In this document: one piece after another, positions 1 through 7,808 of the stretch
Position numbering within the stretch: position 1 is the stretch's first letter
Layout of the letters: each line of letters opens with the position of its first letter
Source of the DNA: Prevotellaceae bacterium
GTDB taxonomy: Bacteria; Bacteroidota; Bacteroidia; Bacteroidales; UBA932
Assembly: GCA_031276235.1 (NCBI GenBank)
Contig: JAISNL010000050.1
Coordinates: 1 to 40,724 of the forward strand
Reading direction: 5' to 3'
DNA length: 40,724 bases
Notes under the pieces: generated by a model
Database searches by the model: none
What the model saw: the letters and a program-made list of their open reading frames with translations, nothing else
Told to the model about the DNA's origin: nothing
Program-made: the position numbers and the translations under genes

Positions 1-73
1 TTTAGAAGTTTTAACTGTTTTTTCAATGTTATTACAGCAAAAAATCAAATCAGGTAATACCCTAAAACACCAC

Positions 74-95
74 AGCCCGCTTGAATTTGCGGGCT
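74..95. terminator. Hairpin, possible terminator of a gene left of the window
   Basis: A perfect 7-bp GC-rich stem (AGCCCGC / GCGGGCT) encloses an 8-base loop. No clear T-run follows on either strand, so termination is only a guess. It lies left of the tRNA-Arg gene and could end that transcript or a gene outside the window. Confidence 0.35.
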
Positions 96-185
96 TAGAA
101 GCAATTTAGAAGCACTTACTTCTAATTTTCTTACTCTTATATTATTATATTTCAGATACTTATAAAAATATCTTGTGTTGCTTTG

Positions 186-257
186 TGATCTCGGCGGGAA
201 TCGAACCCACATCAAAAGAACCGGAATCTTTCATTCTATCCATTGAACTACGAGACC
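186..257 (-). tRNA. tRNA-Arg (anticodon CCG)
   Basis: The minus strand folds into a full cloverleaf. The acceptor stem GGTCTCG/CGAGATC has one G-T pair, the T-loop is TTCGAAT, and the anticodon stem AAAGA/TCTTT encloses loop TTCCGGT, giving anticodon CCG for codon CGG. The discriminator base is A and the CCA end is not encoded. A promoter -7 element lies about 10 bases upstream. Confidence 0.96.
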
Positions 258-267
258 AAAATTTTTG

Positions 268-275
268 CAAAGATA
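268..275 (-). promoter_or_regulatory. Bacteroidota-type -7 promoter element for tRNA-Arg
   Basis: Read on the minus strand this is TATCTTTG, an exact match to the Bacteroidota primary sigma -7 consensus TAnnTTTG. It sits just upstream of tRNA-Arg. The -33 region is T-rich but has no exact TTTG at the ideal spacing. Confidence 0.7.
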
Positions 276-517
276 CGATAAAGTTTGCGAAATAATAAAA
301 GTAACTTCTAAAAACTAAAAACTCAGGTTTACAATAAACGCAAAAGTAAAATATAAAATCAACAGAGTATTTGGCTAACAAAGATAATACACTATAATAT
401 CGGTCATGAAAATAATCGCGCTATTTTATATAAAATTTTGCTATATACAGAAGATTTTTACACACTTTTGCGACTTTCCGAGACTATTCAGATATTTTCA
501 ACTTTACAAATTTATAG

Positions 518-525
518 TATCTTTG
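518..525 (+). promoter_or_regulatory. Bacteroidota-type -7 promoter element for fabD
   Basis: TATCTTTG matches TAnnTTTG exactly and is preceded by TTTT at 19 bases. It predicts a leader of about 20 bases before the fabD ATG at 551. Confidence 0.65.
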
Positions 526-550
526 CAGTTAAATCATAAATAATAGAAAA

Positions 551-1432
551 ATGAAAGCATATATTTTTCCGGGACAGGGCGCTCAATTTATAGGAATGGG
601 CAAAGACCTTTACGATAATTTTGAGCATGCAAAAGAAATATTCGAAAAAGCCAATGATATTTTAGGCTTCCGTATTACAGATATAATGTTTGCCGGCACA
701 GATGACGACCTTAAACAAACCAAAGTTACTCAACCTGCAATATTCATACATTCGACAGCGCTTGCTAAATTACTTGCCGACTTCAAACCCGATATGGTAG
801 CGGGACATTCGCTCGGCGAATTTTCCGCGCTTGTAGCGGCGGGAGCAATGTCGTTTGAAAATGGATTGAAACTTGTTGCAGCGCGTGCAAATGCAATGCA
901 AAAAGCCTGCGAAAAAGAACTATCCACAATGGCAGCGGTAATTGGTTTGGATGATGCCAAAGTTGAAGAAATTTGTGCAAATACCAATGGAATTGTTGTC
1001 GCCGCAAATTATAACTGTCCCGGACAGTTGGTAATTTCGGGAACTGTAAGCGCAGTTGAAACTGCCTGCTCAAAGTTGAAAGAGGCTGGAGCGCGCCGTG
1101 CGCTTATTTTGCAAGTAGGCGGAGCATTTCATTCTCCATTGATGGAATCGGCGCGTATTGAGTTGCAAGCAGCTATCGAATCTACGCAATTTAATGCGCC
1201 TGTTTGTCCTGTTTATCAAAACGTAGATGCAAAACCTCATACAGATGCAGAAATCATTAAGAAAAATTTGATACAACAACTTACTTCTCCCGTGCGCTGG
1301 ACTCAAACCGTTCAAAACATGTGTGCCGATGGCGCAACACATTTCATAGAATTAGGACCAGGCTCAGTGTTGCAGGGTTTGGTAAAAAAAATCAACAGCA
1401 GCGCAGAAACAGAAAGTAAGCAAACCATATAA
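551..1432 (+). CDS. fabD: Malonyl-CoA:ACP transacylase FabD
   Basis: This cytoplasmic enzyme moves the malonyl group from CoA to acyl carrier protein, the step that feeds type II fatty acid synthesis. The 293-residue length is normal for FabD. Visible signatures are the N-terminal FPGQGAQ (6-12), the nucleophile elbow GHSLGE with Ser87, the conserved Arg112 that binds the malonyl carboxylate, the NCPGQ segment near 155-159 and the catalytic His194 in GAFHSP. The ATG at 551 lies just downstream of a TAnnTTTG promoter. The next gene is 75 bases downstream on the same strand. No other fab genes are nearby, so it appears to stand apart from a fatty acid operon. The family call is essentially certain; only its transcriptional unit is inferred. 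Confidence 0.96.
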   Translation: MKAYIFPGQGAQFIGMGKDLYDNFEHAKEIFEKANDILGFRITDIMFAGTDDDLKQTKVTQPAIFIHSTALAKLLADFKPDMVAGHSLGEFSALVAAGAMSFENGLKLVAARANAMQKACEKELSTMAAVIGLDDAKVEEICANTNGIVVAANYNCPGQLVISGTVSAVETACSKLKEAGARRALILQVGGAFHSPLMESARIELQAAIESTQFNAPVCPVYQNVDAKPHTDAEIIKKNLIQQLTSPVRWTQTVQNMCADGATHFIELGPGSVLQGLVKKINSSAETESKQTI

Positions 1433-1507
1433 CTTTATGAAACTTACATTGATAATGGAAAAGAGAATTTGCATAAAACAGAAATTTACGATAGATAAAC
1501 ACAAAAT

Positions 1508-2800
1508 ATGAAATTGCTTTATACTCTGATTTTTTTCAGTTTTTTCCTTTCATGTATTCATGCTCAAGAAAAAACGCTGAAAGAGCAGGCTGTAGATGAA
1601 TTTAAAAAAGAACACTACGACGAAGCCATCGCTCTGCTTGAGAAAGCAGAACTTGAATCGCCAGATGATGCCGAAATTTACTTTTATCTCGGATGGTTCA
1701 ATCATTATAGAGCCTACGACAGCCGCCCGCTGCAAGGCTATGATTTTGAATATTCAAAAAAAATATTTGCATATATGGACAAAGCCATTTCGTTGAATCC
1801 CAAATATGGAAATGCAAAATATTTTTACGGCGCAGAATGTAGCGCCAATGCATTTAATGCCATGTATGATTACGATTTGAAAAAATTGAAATATTTCTAC
1901 AAACAAGCATACGAAAAAGGCGCATATCCTGCATGGCTGATAGAATTTGGGAAAAACATGATGAACACGTGCGACCGTAATGCAATTCTTTTTACAGGCG
2001 GAAATGCAGATTTTGATATTTGCATGTATTTACAATTACACCAAAGGCACAGAACAGATTTAACCGTTGTTTCGTTAGGATATATTGAAAGACCGTGGTA
2101 TGTAACATTTCTAAAAAACGGGCTTGAAGGCGGCGTAAAAAAGATAAATATTGCGCTTGACGACAGGCAAATTATGGATATTCATCCGTTCAAATGGGAT
2201 ACAACAGAAGTTTATATCAATGTTTCGGAAAAGATGAAAAATGAATTTCAACTTGCCGCCGATTATAAAATGAAATGGCGAGTAGAACCCGATTTACTGT
2301 CAAACCGCATGCACTCTAAAATTGAAAGCGAGCAGGCACGAAAACGGATTTATCTAAGCCCGTTACGCGCAATCTTGCTGCATATTATAGAAAATAATTT
2401 TGGCGAACGCCCTGTTTATTTCACTAATTTTGCCGAATCTACATTCTACGGAGGGCTTAATGCGTATTTCCGAAACTGCGGATTAACTTCGCAACTTACG
2501 CCTGTTAAAACTGTAAACACCGATAATTCAGGCGATGTTAGCAAATTGGAATTATTGTTTAAAGCCGAAAATTTCAAAGATTTGCCAAACTTGAAATCAA
2601 ACGATATTCCCAGAATATCAGGAATCATATTCGCCTATCATATTGCTGCCATGCAACTTGCTCGCACATACAAGCAATACGGTCAAATTGCAAAACTGAA
2701 AAAATTGATTGAAATATACAAATCAAATATTGCTATCGGAATAGACAAAGAATACGAAGATGAAATTTTAAACGAAATGGAAATCATGCCAGCAGATTGA
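1508..2800 (+). CDS. Secreted TPR protein with a region resembling the soluble part of DUF2723 proteins
   Basis: The 430-residue protein starts with a signal peptide (1-19, ending CIHA before Gln20), so it is exported. Residues 25-110 look like tetratricopeptide helices (DEAIALLEKA, AEIYFYLGWF). The middle (about 158-205: AILFTGGNADFD, then RTDLTVVSLGYIERPWYV) and residues 299-335 (GERPVYFTNFAES, then LTPVKT) resemble the C-terminal soluble part of Bacteroidota DUF2723 membrane proteins, which have a similar NGDNDTFP / RTDVRVVNLSLL / RPIYFA pattern. That resemblance is from memory, not a search. The function is unknown. It lies between fabD and gldB; gldB has its own promoter, so an operon is not implied. 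No membrane domain remains, so this could be a stand-alone relative of the soluble module. Confidence 0.8.
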   Translation: MKLLYTLIFFSFFLSCIHAQEKTLKEQAVDEFKKEHYDEAIALLEKAELESPDDAEIYFYLGWFNHYRAYDSRPLQGYDFEYSKKIFAYMDKAISLNPKYGNAKYFYGAECSANAFNAMYDYDLKKLKYFYKQAYEKGAYPAWLIEFGKNMMNTCDRNAILFTGGNADFDICMYLQLHQRHRTDLTVVSLGYIERPWYVTFLKNGLEGGVKKINIALDDRQIMDIHPFKWDTTEVYINVSEKMKNEFQLAADYKMKWRVEPDLLSNRMHSKIESEQARKRIYLSPLRAILLHIIENNFGERPVYFTNFAESTFYGGLNAYFRNCGLTSQLTPVKTVNTDNSGDVSKLELLFKAENFKDLPNLKSNDIPRISGIIFAYHIAAMQLARTYKQYGQIAKLKKLIEIYKSNIAIGIDKEYEDEILNEMEIMPAD

Positions 2801-2803
2801 CAA

Positions 2804-2834
2804 TTTGCAATATGATATAAAAAACTTATTTTTG
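2804..2834 (+). promoter_or_regulatory. Promoter of gldB
   Basis: TTTG (2804-2807), a 19-base spacer and TATTTTTG (2827-2834) match both elements and the spacing of the Bacteroidota housekeeping promoter. The gldB ATG follows 18 bases after the -7 element. Confidence 0.75.
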
Positions 2835-2852
2835 TAAAAAATTACAGACAAT

Positions 2853-3839
2853 ATGAAAAAAATCTATCTTTTATTTGTGATATTCGCTTTCGTTGCGTGT
2901 AAAAATTCAACAAAAATTCCTAATGTTGACAATATTGATGTAAATGTGCAGGTTGTGAGATTCGATAAAGATATTTTTTCGACAGATGACGTTGCCGTTT
3001 TGCATGAAAAATATGGCAGTTTTTTTGATAATTTTTGCGATTATATTCTCGGCATCGGACGCTCCGACAGTGCAGATTTTCAAATTAATTTCAACAATTT
3101 CAAGAACGACAGCATTGCACGTCTTGCTCAGTCCGAAGCTTCGGAAATATTGAGCAGTTACGAGCAGACATTGAACAAAGAATTAACGCACGCGTTTAAA
3201 TTATACAAATACTATTTTCCACAAAAGCCAATCCCGCAAATATACGTCCATACTTCTGGATTTAATACTTCGCTTATTATTGACAGCAACATTATCAGTA
3301 TAGGCATGGATAAATTTTTAGGCAGCGATAAAGATATATATAAAGCGCTCGGTTTCAGTAAATATCTTATGCAAAACATGAGAAAAGAACGAATAGTTTG
3401 CGAAGTTGCAGGAGCGCTTGGCACAGATGAATTTCCATTGAGCAATATACATTATACGCTTGTTGAAAAAATGATTTACGAAGGAAAAATCCTTTATTTT
3501 AAACAAAAATTATGCCCGCTGATACCCGAAAATGATATATTCGGATTTAATACGGATAATATGAAATTTTGTGTGAATAATGAACAGCAAATGTGGATAT
3601 ATCTTGTAGAAAACAAACTTTTGTATTCCGATAATTATACTGTTATTACAAAATTTACCGAAGAAGCGCCGTTTACATACGATTTTTCGCAGGCATCTCC
3701 CGGAAAAGCCGCAAATTGGCTCGGCTTCAGAATAGTAGAACAATATGTAAACAATACAAATGCAAGCCTTGCCGAACTTATGAACGAAACTTCTTACGAA
3801 AAAATATTACGGGAATCTAAATATAATCCGCGCAATTAA
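2853..3839 (+). CDS. gldB: GldB-family lipoprotein (gliding motility / T9SS associated)
   Basis: The 328-residue protein has a lipoprotein signal with lipobox FVAC and lipidated Cys16, placing it on a periplasm-facing membrane. The body matches what is known of GldB: VQVVRFDKDIF near the start, YYFPQKPIPQIYVHTSGFN, LIIDSNIISIGMDKFLG, VEKMIYEGKILYF, NEQQMWIYLVENKLLYS and the C-terminal SPGKAANWLGFRIV. In Flavobacterium, GldB is required for gliding. Homologues also occur in Bacteroidales that do not glide, where the role is unclear. Its presence fits the T9SS type B cargo proteins encoded at 29892-35583. It is followed by about 280 bases without a gene. The family call is strong; the role in this organism is inferred. 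Confidence 0.88.
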   Translation: MKKIYLLFVIFAFVACKNSTKIPNVDNIDVNVQVVRFDKDIFSTDDVAVLHEKYGSFFDNFCDYILGIGRSDSADFQINFNNFKNDSIARLAQSEASEILSSYEQTLNKELTHAFKLYKYYFPQKPIPQIYVHTSGFNTSLIIDSNIISIGMDKFLGSDKDIYKALGFSKYLMQNMRKERIVCEVAGALGTDEFPLSNIHYTLVEKMIYEGKILYFKQKLCPLIPENDIFGFNTDNMKFCVNNEQQMWIYLVENKLLYSDNYTVITKFTEEAPFTYDFSQASPGKAANWLGFRIVEQYVNNTNASLAELMNETSYEKILRESKYNPRN

Positions 3840-4037
3840 GCAGTCGCTTGCGAATAGCGTTTTGTTTTTTTATAGCGTCATATTGGTTTCAACTCATTAA
3901 AATTTTGATGAATAGTATGAGCAAATTTCTGCACAAGCATGTGCGATAATTTTCGGTGTTTCAGAACATTTTAAATTCTATTAGCATATAGGCACAACAA
4001 TTCTAATTACAAAAAGCAAATCGAAGAAAATAAAGAC

Positions 4038-4079
4038 TTTCCATTCCTCAATTCCGCCTGAATTTGCTTGGTAAGGAAC
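4038..4079 (+). repeat. Dispersed intergenic repeat, copy 1 of 3
   Basis: This copy shares the core TGAATTTGnTTGGTAAGGA with the copy at 10069-10112 (18 of 19 positions), and more loosely with 23589-23628. The full element is an imperfect inverted repeat: its left arm (CCATTCCTCAATTC) partly pairs with its right arm (GAATTTGCTTGGTAAGG) around CGCCT. It lies in the gene-free stretch 3840-4121, where nothing else was recognised. Confidence 0.6.
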
Positions 4080-4121
4080 GAGAACGAATAATTACTAACG
4101 ATTGATTTATGTCATTTGTTT

Positions 4122-5339
4122 TTAAAATTCAAAACCTGCCGCTTTCATTATTTTGCGGGGAATATCGGTATTGTCAAATTTACCTGTAAATAATTCTGCT
4201 CCCGCTCCAACTGCATATACGGGAACGACAATTCCTGTATGTCCTTTTGTGCTGAAACCAACTCCTGCCGCAATGTTGATAGAATCGCAGATGGCTCTTC
4301 CATTTTCTTTATCTAAAATTCCGACAGAACCAGTTTGTCCGTCGAGGCTTGAGAATCCGTTCTTGCCACCGCCTGTTCGCGCTAATGTAATTCCTCCTGT
4401 TTCGTGGTCAGCCGTAACTATTATAAGCGTTTCATCGGGATGCTGTTCATAAAAATCTATGGCAACCTGTACTGCTTCCGACAGGTCTATAACTTCTTTT
4501 ACCGTTCCTGCGGCATCGTTGTCGTGAGCGCACCAGTCAATAATTCCTCCTTCTGCCATAATAAAAAATCCTTTGTTTTCTCTTGCTTTGAGAAATTTTA
4601 TCTCTGCTTCTACGATATCCGAAAGTTTTGCTTCATCTCCTTTTCGGTTAATTGCATACGACAGGTTTTGTACTGCATTATTTTCGTTGAAAAAGGCTAC
4701 GACTTTTTCAACGTTTGCCGAAATTTCGTTTATTTCTTTTATTCCCCATGTAATAGCATATCCGTTATTTTTTGTTATTTCTTCCAACGATTGCAGGTTT
4801 TTGCCTTTGCCTTTATCCTGCATAAAACTTCCGCCGCCGAAGAAGTCAAATCCGCTTTGCCAAAGTTGAAGCCCTATTTCGTAATAGGCTGTTCTGCTGA
4901 TATTGTTTGCATAAAAAACTGCCGGCGTAGCATGGTTTATTGCAACATTTGAACTTATTCCGATTTTGAATCCTTTTTCTTTGAGTTTATACGACACGCT
5001 TTTGAGTTTTGTAACCGAGTCGGGGGCAACAGCGAGCATAAGGTTTTTTGTTTTGTATCCTGTTGAAAATGCTGTTCCCGATGCGGATGAACATGTTGTA
5101 AAACTGTTTGCTGAATAGGTTGTTACAAATCCTGTGTATGGAAATTTTGAAAACGACAAATATTCGCTTCCTGTTTTTCCCGCTTTATCTGCCAAATATG
5201 CTTCTGTGAGCGATACGTGAGAAATTCCCATTCCATCGCCTATAAAAAGAAAAATGTATTTAGCTTTTTTGCTGCTTTGAGCAAGACATGCGCCGCAAAT
5301 TACAGCGATGCATAAAATTGTGGTTAATATTTTTTTCAT
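4122..5339 (-). CDS. Secreted alkaline phosphatase, PhoA-like family
   Basis: The 405-residue protein has an N-terminal signal peptide (1-20, cleavage near CLA-Q). It belongs to the metal-dependent alkaline phosphatase family, which releases phosphate from monoesters outside the cytoplasm. Visible family motifs are IGDGMG (33-38, metal Asp35), TCSSASGTAFSTGYKT around the presumed nucleophile Ser85, NHATP (135-139), MAEGGIIDW (Glu263), AHDNDA (His272 region), TADHETGG (Asp311, His312) and KGHTG (His367). The residue before the nucleophile is Ser where E. coli PhoA has Asp. The gene follows a hairpin terminator and so probably has its own promoter, although no clear TAnnTTTG was found. The substrate is unknown. 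Confidence 0.92.
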   Translation of the reverse strand: MKKILTTILCIAVICGACLAQSSKKAKYIFLFIGDGMGISHVSLTEAYLADKAGKTGSEYLSFSKFPYTGFVTTYSANSFTTCSSASGTAFSTGYKTKNLMLAVAPDSVTKLKSVSYKLKEKGFKIGISSNVAINHATPAVFYANNISRTAYYEIGLQLWQSGFDFFGGGSFMQDKGKGKNLQSLEEITKNNGYAITWGIKEINEISANVEKVVAFFNENNAVQNLSYAINRKGDEAKLSDIVEAEIKFLKARENKGFFIMAEGGIIDWCAHDNDAAGTVKEVIDLSEAVQVAIDFYEQHPDETLIIVTADHETGGITLARTGGGKNGFSSLDGQTGSVGILDKENGRAICDSINIAAGVGFSTKGHTGIVVPVYAVGAGAELFTGKFDNTDIPRKIMKAAGFEF

Positions 5340-5359
5340 TATATTTAAATTGGAAACAA

Positions 5360-5383
5360 AAAGAGGTGCTTACACACCTCTTT
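5360..5383 (-). terminator. Rho-independent terminator of the exbB-exbD-exbD operon
   Basis: A 9-bp stem AAAGAGGTG/CACCTCTTT with a 6-base loop, followed on the minus strand by TTG. It sits directly after the last exbD and before the phosphatase start, so it separates the two units. Confidence 0.75.
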
Positions 5384-5399
5384 ATCTGTTAAATAAATT

Positions 5400-5864
5400 T
5401 CATTCTGCTTTGAGTGCATTATACATAATTTTCAATGCCTGACAGCGTCTCAGTTCTTCTTTCACATCCGAAACAACTCCCATTTTTGTTTCTTTATCTA
5501 TTTTAAGGGCAGTTGTCATGTATGGACGGTCTTTTTCATCCAAACCTTCGCGAAAAGCGGCGATAAAGTTACGTATATCGTCAATTGTTTTGAACGAATC
5601 GTTCAACTGAATACGTGTATCAGTACCGTATCTTGCCTGCTCGGATGCAATAGGAGGTCCTATGTTGATATAAACTGTAAGATCTTTACGGTCTAATTTT
5701 GCAACTTCCGAAGCTTTAGGCACATCTGTTCTTACTTTTACTTCGCTTTCGCGCATTGTTGTGGTTACCATAAAAAAGAATAACAAGATAAACACAATGT
5801 CGCCCATTGATGCAGTACTGAATCCTGCAAGTTGTTTAGCCTTTTTTCCTGTAAATTTTGCCAT
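5400..5864 (-). CDS. ExbD/TolR-family proton channel subunit (second of two)
   Basis: The 154-residue protein has one N-terminal membrane helix (about 19-40) that starts STASMGDIVFILLFFFMV. Asp22 is the conserved proton-pathway aspartate of ExbD/TolR. The rest is a periplasmic domain. ExbD works with ExbB as a proton-driven motor that energises a partner spanning the periplasm. It is the last gene of a four-gene unit whose upstream neighbour is another, longer ExbD ending 14 bases away. No tonB gene lies in this unit, so the energised partner is unknown; a TolR-like or distinct Bacteroidota system is possible. Confidence 0.87.
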   Translation of the reverse strand: MAKFTGKKAKQLAGFSTASMGDIVFILLFFFMVTTTMRESEVKVRTDVPKASEVAKLDRKDLTVYINIGPPIASEQARYGTDTRIQLNDSFKTIDDIRNFIAAFREGLDEKDRPYMTTALKIDKETKMGVVSDVKEELRRCQALKIMYNALKAE

Positions 5865-5878
5865 TGCAATTCCTCCTG

Positions 5879-6466
5879 TTATTTTTTATTTTTACGTGTA
5901 TCTTTCGGCGGTGATTCCGATATTCTTTGCTTATAAATTTTAGTAATTGCATCACGTTGCGTTTCGTTCAAGTCTGCAAATTTTCTACCGAATATTTCAA
6001 GAGCTGCCTCATCGCGCAGTTCGCTGTATGCTTTGGTAAGTTCGTTTTGTACTCGCAGATATGCTTCGTAACTTGTACTGCGCACATTTTGCAATGATAT
6101 AACTGCTTCCGATACCTGAACAATTCCTACGCCCGGTATATCTTCTTCTTTTTTACTCGATTTTGTCGGATCATTTGCCTCGTTTTTAATAAATTCCTTA
6201 GCTTCATCTTTCAAATCATTCAAATCCATTATTCTTGCATTTACAGAAAGCCTGTCCTGTCCATCAACGAGAACCTGCAATACGTTATGACCTTTAACTT
6301 TGTTTATAATTTCTTGATCATCTGGTGGTATTGGAGGTAAAACGCGATGTATCCCCATACTTTGATCCATGCTGGAGGTCATCAAAAAGAAGCAAAGCAA
6401 AAGAAACGATATGTCGGACATACCGGCGCCGTTTAGTTCGGGCATTTCTTTCTTCTTTCTTGCCAT
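5879..6466 (-). CDS. ExbD/TolR-family protein with an enlarged periplasmic part (first of two)
   Basis: At 195 residues it is longer than a usual ExbD of about 135-150. The N-terminal helix contains GAGMSDISFLLLCFFLMTSS with conserved Asp18. The periplasmic region includes a charged stretch around 95-115 (NDPTKSSKKEEDIPG) and a long helical, charged C-terminus rich in Lys, Glu and Arg. Start and stop lie 23 and 14 bases from its neighbours, so it is co-transcribed. Two non-identical ExbD subunits next to one ExbB suggests a mixed channel, but this is inference. Confidence 0.85.
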   Translation of the reverse strand: MARKKKEMPELNGAGMSDISFLLLCFFLMTSSMDQSMGIHRVLPPIPPDDQEIINKVKGHNVLQVLVDGQDRLSVNARIMDLNDLKDEAKEFIKNEANDPTKSSKKEEDIPGVGIVQVSEAVISLQNVRSTSYEAYLRVQNELTKAYSELRDEAALEIFGRKFADLNETQRDAITKIYKQRISESPPKDTRKNKK

Positions 6467-6489
6467 AATTGTTTTCTTTTTACAAAATT

Positions 6490-6942
6490 TTATTTTTTTA
6501 CAATTCCTTTAATTGCCGACCATAAAACTACAACAACTGACAATAGCAATGCAATTTCAACCGCAATTATGTTCATATTTGCAACCAGAGAATGTGATGT
6601 ATAATCATCTTGCTGTATTGGCGACAGGGTTTTCATGATTTCTTCGCCTTCGGGCGTGCCTTTCGACAAAATATAAACCAAGCCAACAGCAACAATAGCT
6701 CCAACAATAACAAAAAGCGTTCGTTTCAACAATTTCGGATTTTTAAGTATTGCAGGAAGCGGTAGCAGCAATGCCAGAACCACTGTAATAAGGAACAGTA
6801 TAAATGTCCAATAATACAGCGGATTTAATAATCCTGATTCTCCGCTTTCTATTGCCGAGGAATTAACAAATGTAAAAACTCCTATAATAATAGAAACCAC
6901 AAACAGGATTATTGTTATTATATTTAATGTTTTCCTTGACAT
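6490..6942 (-). CDS. Small four-helix membrane protein of the ExbB/ExbD operon, function unknown
   Basis: The 150-residue hydrophobic protein has about four membrane segments (roughly 6-24, 42-66, 74-92 and 124-145) joined by short loops. No enzyme motif is visible and I do not recognise a named family. It starts 5 bases after exbB and ends 23 bases before exbD, so it is translated from the same message. A membrane protein in this position between exbB and two exbD genes is, to my recollection, common in Bacteroidales, which suggests a dedicated subunit or assembly factor. That is inference. Confidence 0.7.
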   Translation of the reverse strand: MSRKTLNIITIILFVVSIIIGVFTFVNSSAIESGESGLLNPLYYWTFILFLITVVLALLLPLPAILKNPKLLKRTLFVIVGAIVAVGLVYILSKGTPEGEEIMKTLSPIQQDDYTSHSLVANMNIIAVEIALLLSVVVVLWSAIKGIVKK

Positions 6943-6947
6943 GATTT

Positions 6948-7667
6948 TTATTTGTTTTTATTTTTTATAACCAAATCTACAAGCGTAATTGATGCATCTT
7001 CCATTTTGTTTACAATGCTGTCAATTTTTGCGAGAATGTAGTTGTAGAATAGTTGAAGTACAATAGCGACAATAAGACCTGCAACGGTGGTAATAAGAGC
7101 AACTTTCATACCGCCAGCAACAACGGTTGGAGATATTTGACCGGCTTGCTCAATAGCGTTGAAAGCCTGCACCATACCGATAACTGTTCCCAAAAATCCC
7201 AACGAAGGCGAAATTGCAATAAACAATGCAATCCATGACAGGTTACTTTCCAGTTTGCCCATTTGTACTCCGCCATAATTAACGACAGCTTTTTCTACCA
7301 TTTCAACGCCTTCGCCTGCGCGGTCGAGACCTTGGTAAAAGATACTTGCAACAGGTCCGCGAGTATCGCGGCAAAGACTTTTTGCTGCTTCAACACCGCC
7401 ATTTTTTAGCGCTGTTTCAACATCATCTACAAGTTTTTTTGTGTTGGCATCAGCAAGGTTCAGATAAATAATTCTTTCGATTACAAATGCCAAACCCAGA
7501 ATAAGACACAAAATGATAGGGGTCATAAATAATGGACCTCCATCAATAAAGTTTTTCTTAAGCGTTTGGTGCAAAGGGACTGCAGTTTCTACTGCTTCTT
7601 GTGCGATTGCTAAATTTGCAACAACGGTCGTTCCTGTTGCTGCTAAAAACATAAATAGTTTTTTCAT
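6948..7667 (-). CDS. ExbB/TolQ/MotA-family proton channel protein
   Basis: The 239-residue protein has an extra N-terminal hydrophobic segment (1-22, ending LAIAQ) that looks like a signal peptide or first helix. GGPLFMTPIILCLILGLAFVIERI (about 43-66) is a membrane helix. The family-typical C-terminal half has LSWIALFIAISPSLGFLGTVIGMVQAF and a last helix pair at about 165-210. It forms the inner-membrane channel that ExbD couples to proton flow. It is the first gene of the unit ending at the 5360-5383 hairpin. A second exbB lies at 27591, so the organism has at least two such motors. Confidence 0.9.
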   Translation of the reverse strand: MKKLFMFLAATGTTVVANLAIAQEAVETAVPLHQTLKKNFIDGGPLFMTPIILCLILGLAFVIERIIYLNLADANTKKLVDDVETALKNGGVEAAKSLCRDTRGPVASIFYQGLDRAGEGVEMVEKAVVNYGGVQMGKLESNLSWIALFIAISPSLGFLGTVIGMVQAFNAIEQAGQISPTVVAGGMKVALITTVAGLIVAIVLQLFYNYILAKIDSIVNKMEDASITLVDLVIKNKNK

Positions 7668-7772
7668 GGCTCTTTAAATTTAATTTTTTTTAATTTTTTT
7701 GTTTTTTATTAATTTCAATATAGTTACTTTAAAATTTCATTTTTTATCTCTTTATATTCAGTTTGAAGTCGC

Positions 7773-7805
7773 CAAAGTACAAAAAAAATTTTTAATACAA
7801 CAAAA
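7773..7805 (-). promoter_or_regulatory. Probable promoter of the exbB operon at 7667
   Basis: On the minus strand, TTTTG (7805-7801) is followed after 21 bases by TACTTTG (7779-7773). The latter is one base short of TAnnTTTG, so the match is imperfect. It lies about 105 bases upstream of the exbB start. Confidence 0.4.
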
Positions 7806-7808
7806 TAT

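Noticed and set aside
4404-4952. 182-codon plus-strand frame
   Set aside because: It lies wholly antisense to the alkaline phosphatase, whose motifs are clear, and its sequence is a Cys/Phe/Tyr-rich shadow.
5400-7667. Idea that the exbB/exbD/exbD unit is the T9SS motor (GldL/GldM)
   Set aside because: GldL and GldM have a different size and domain plan. These proteins carry clear ExbB and ExbD signatures.
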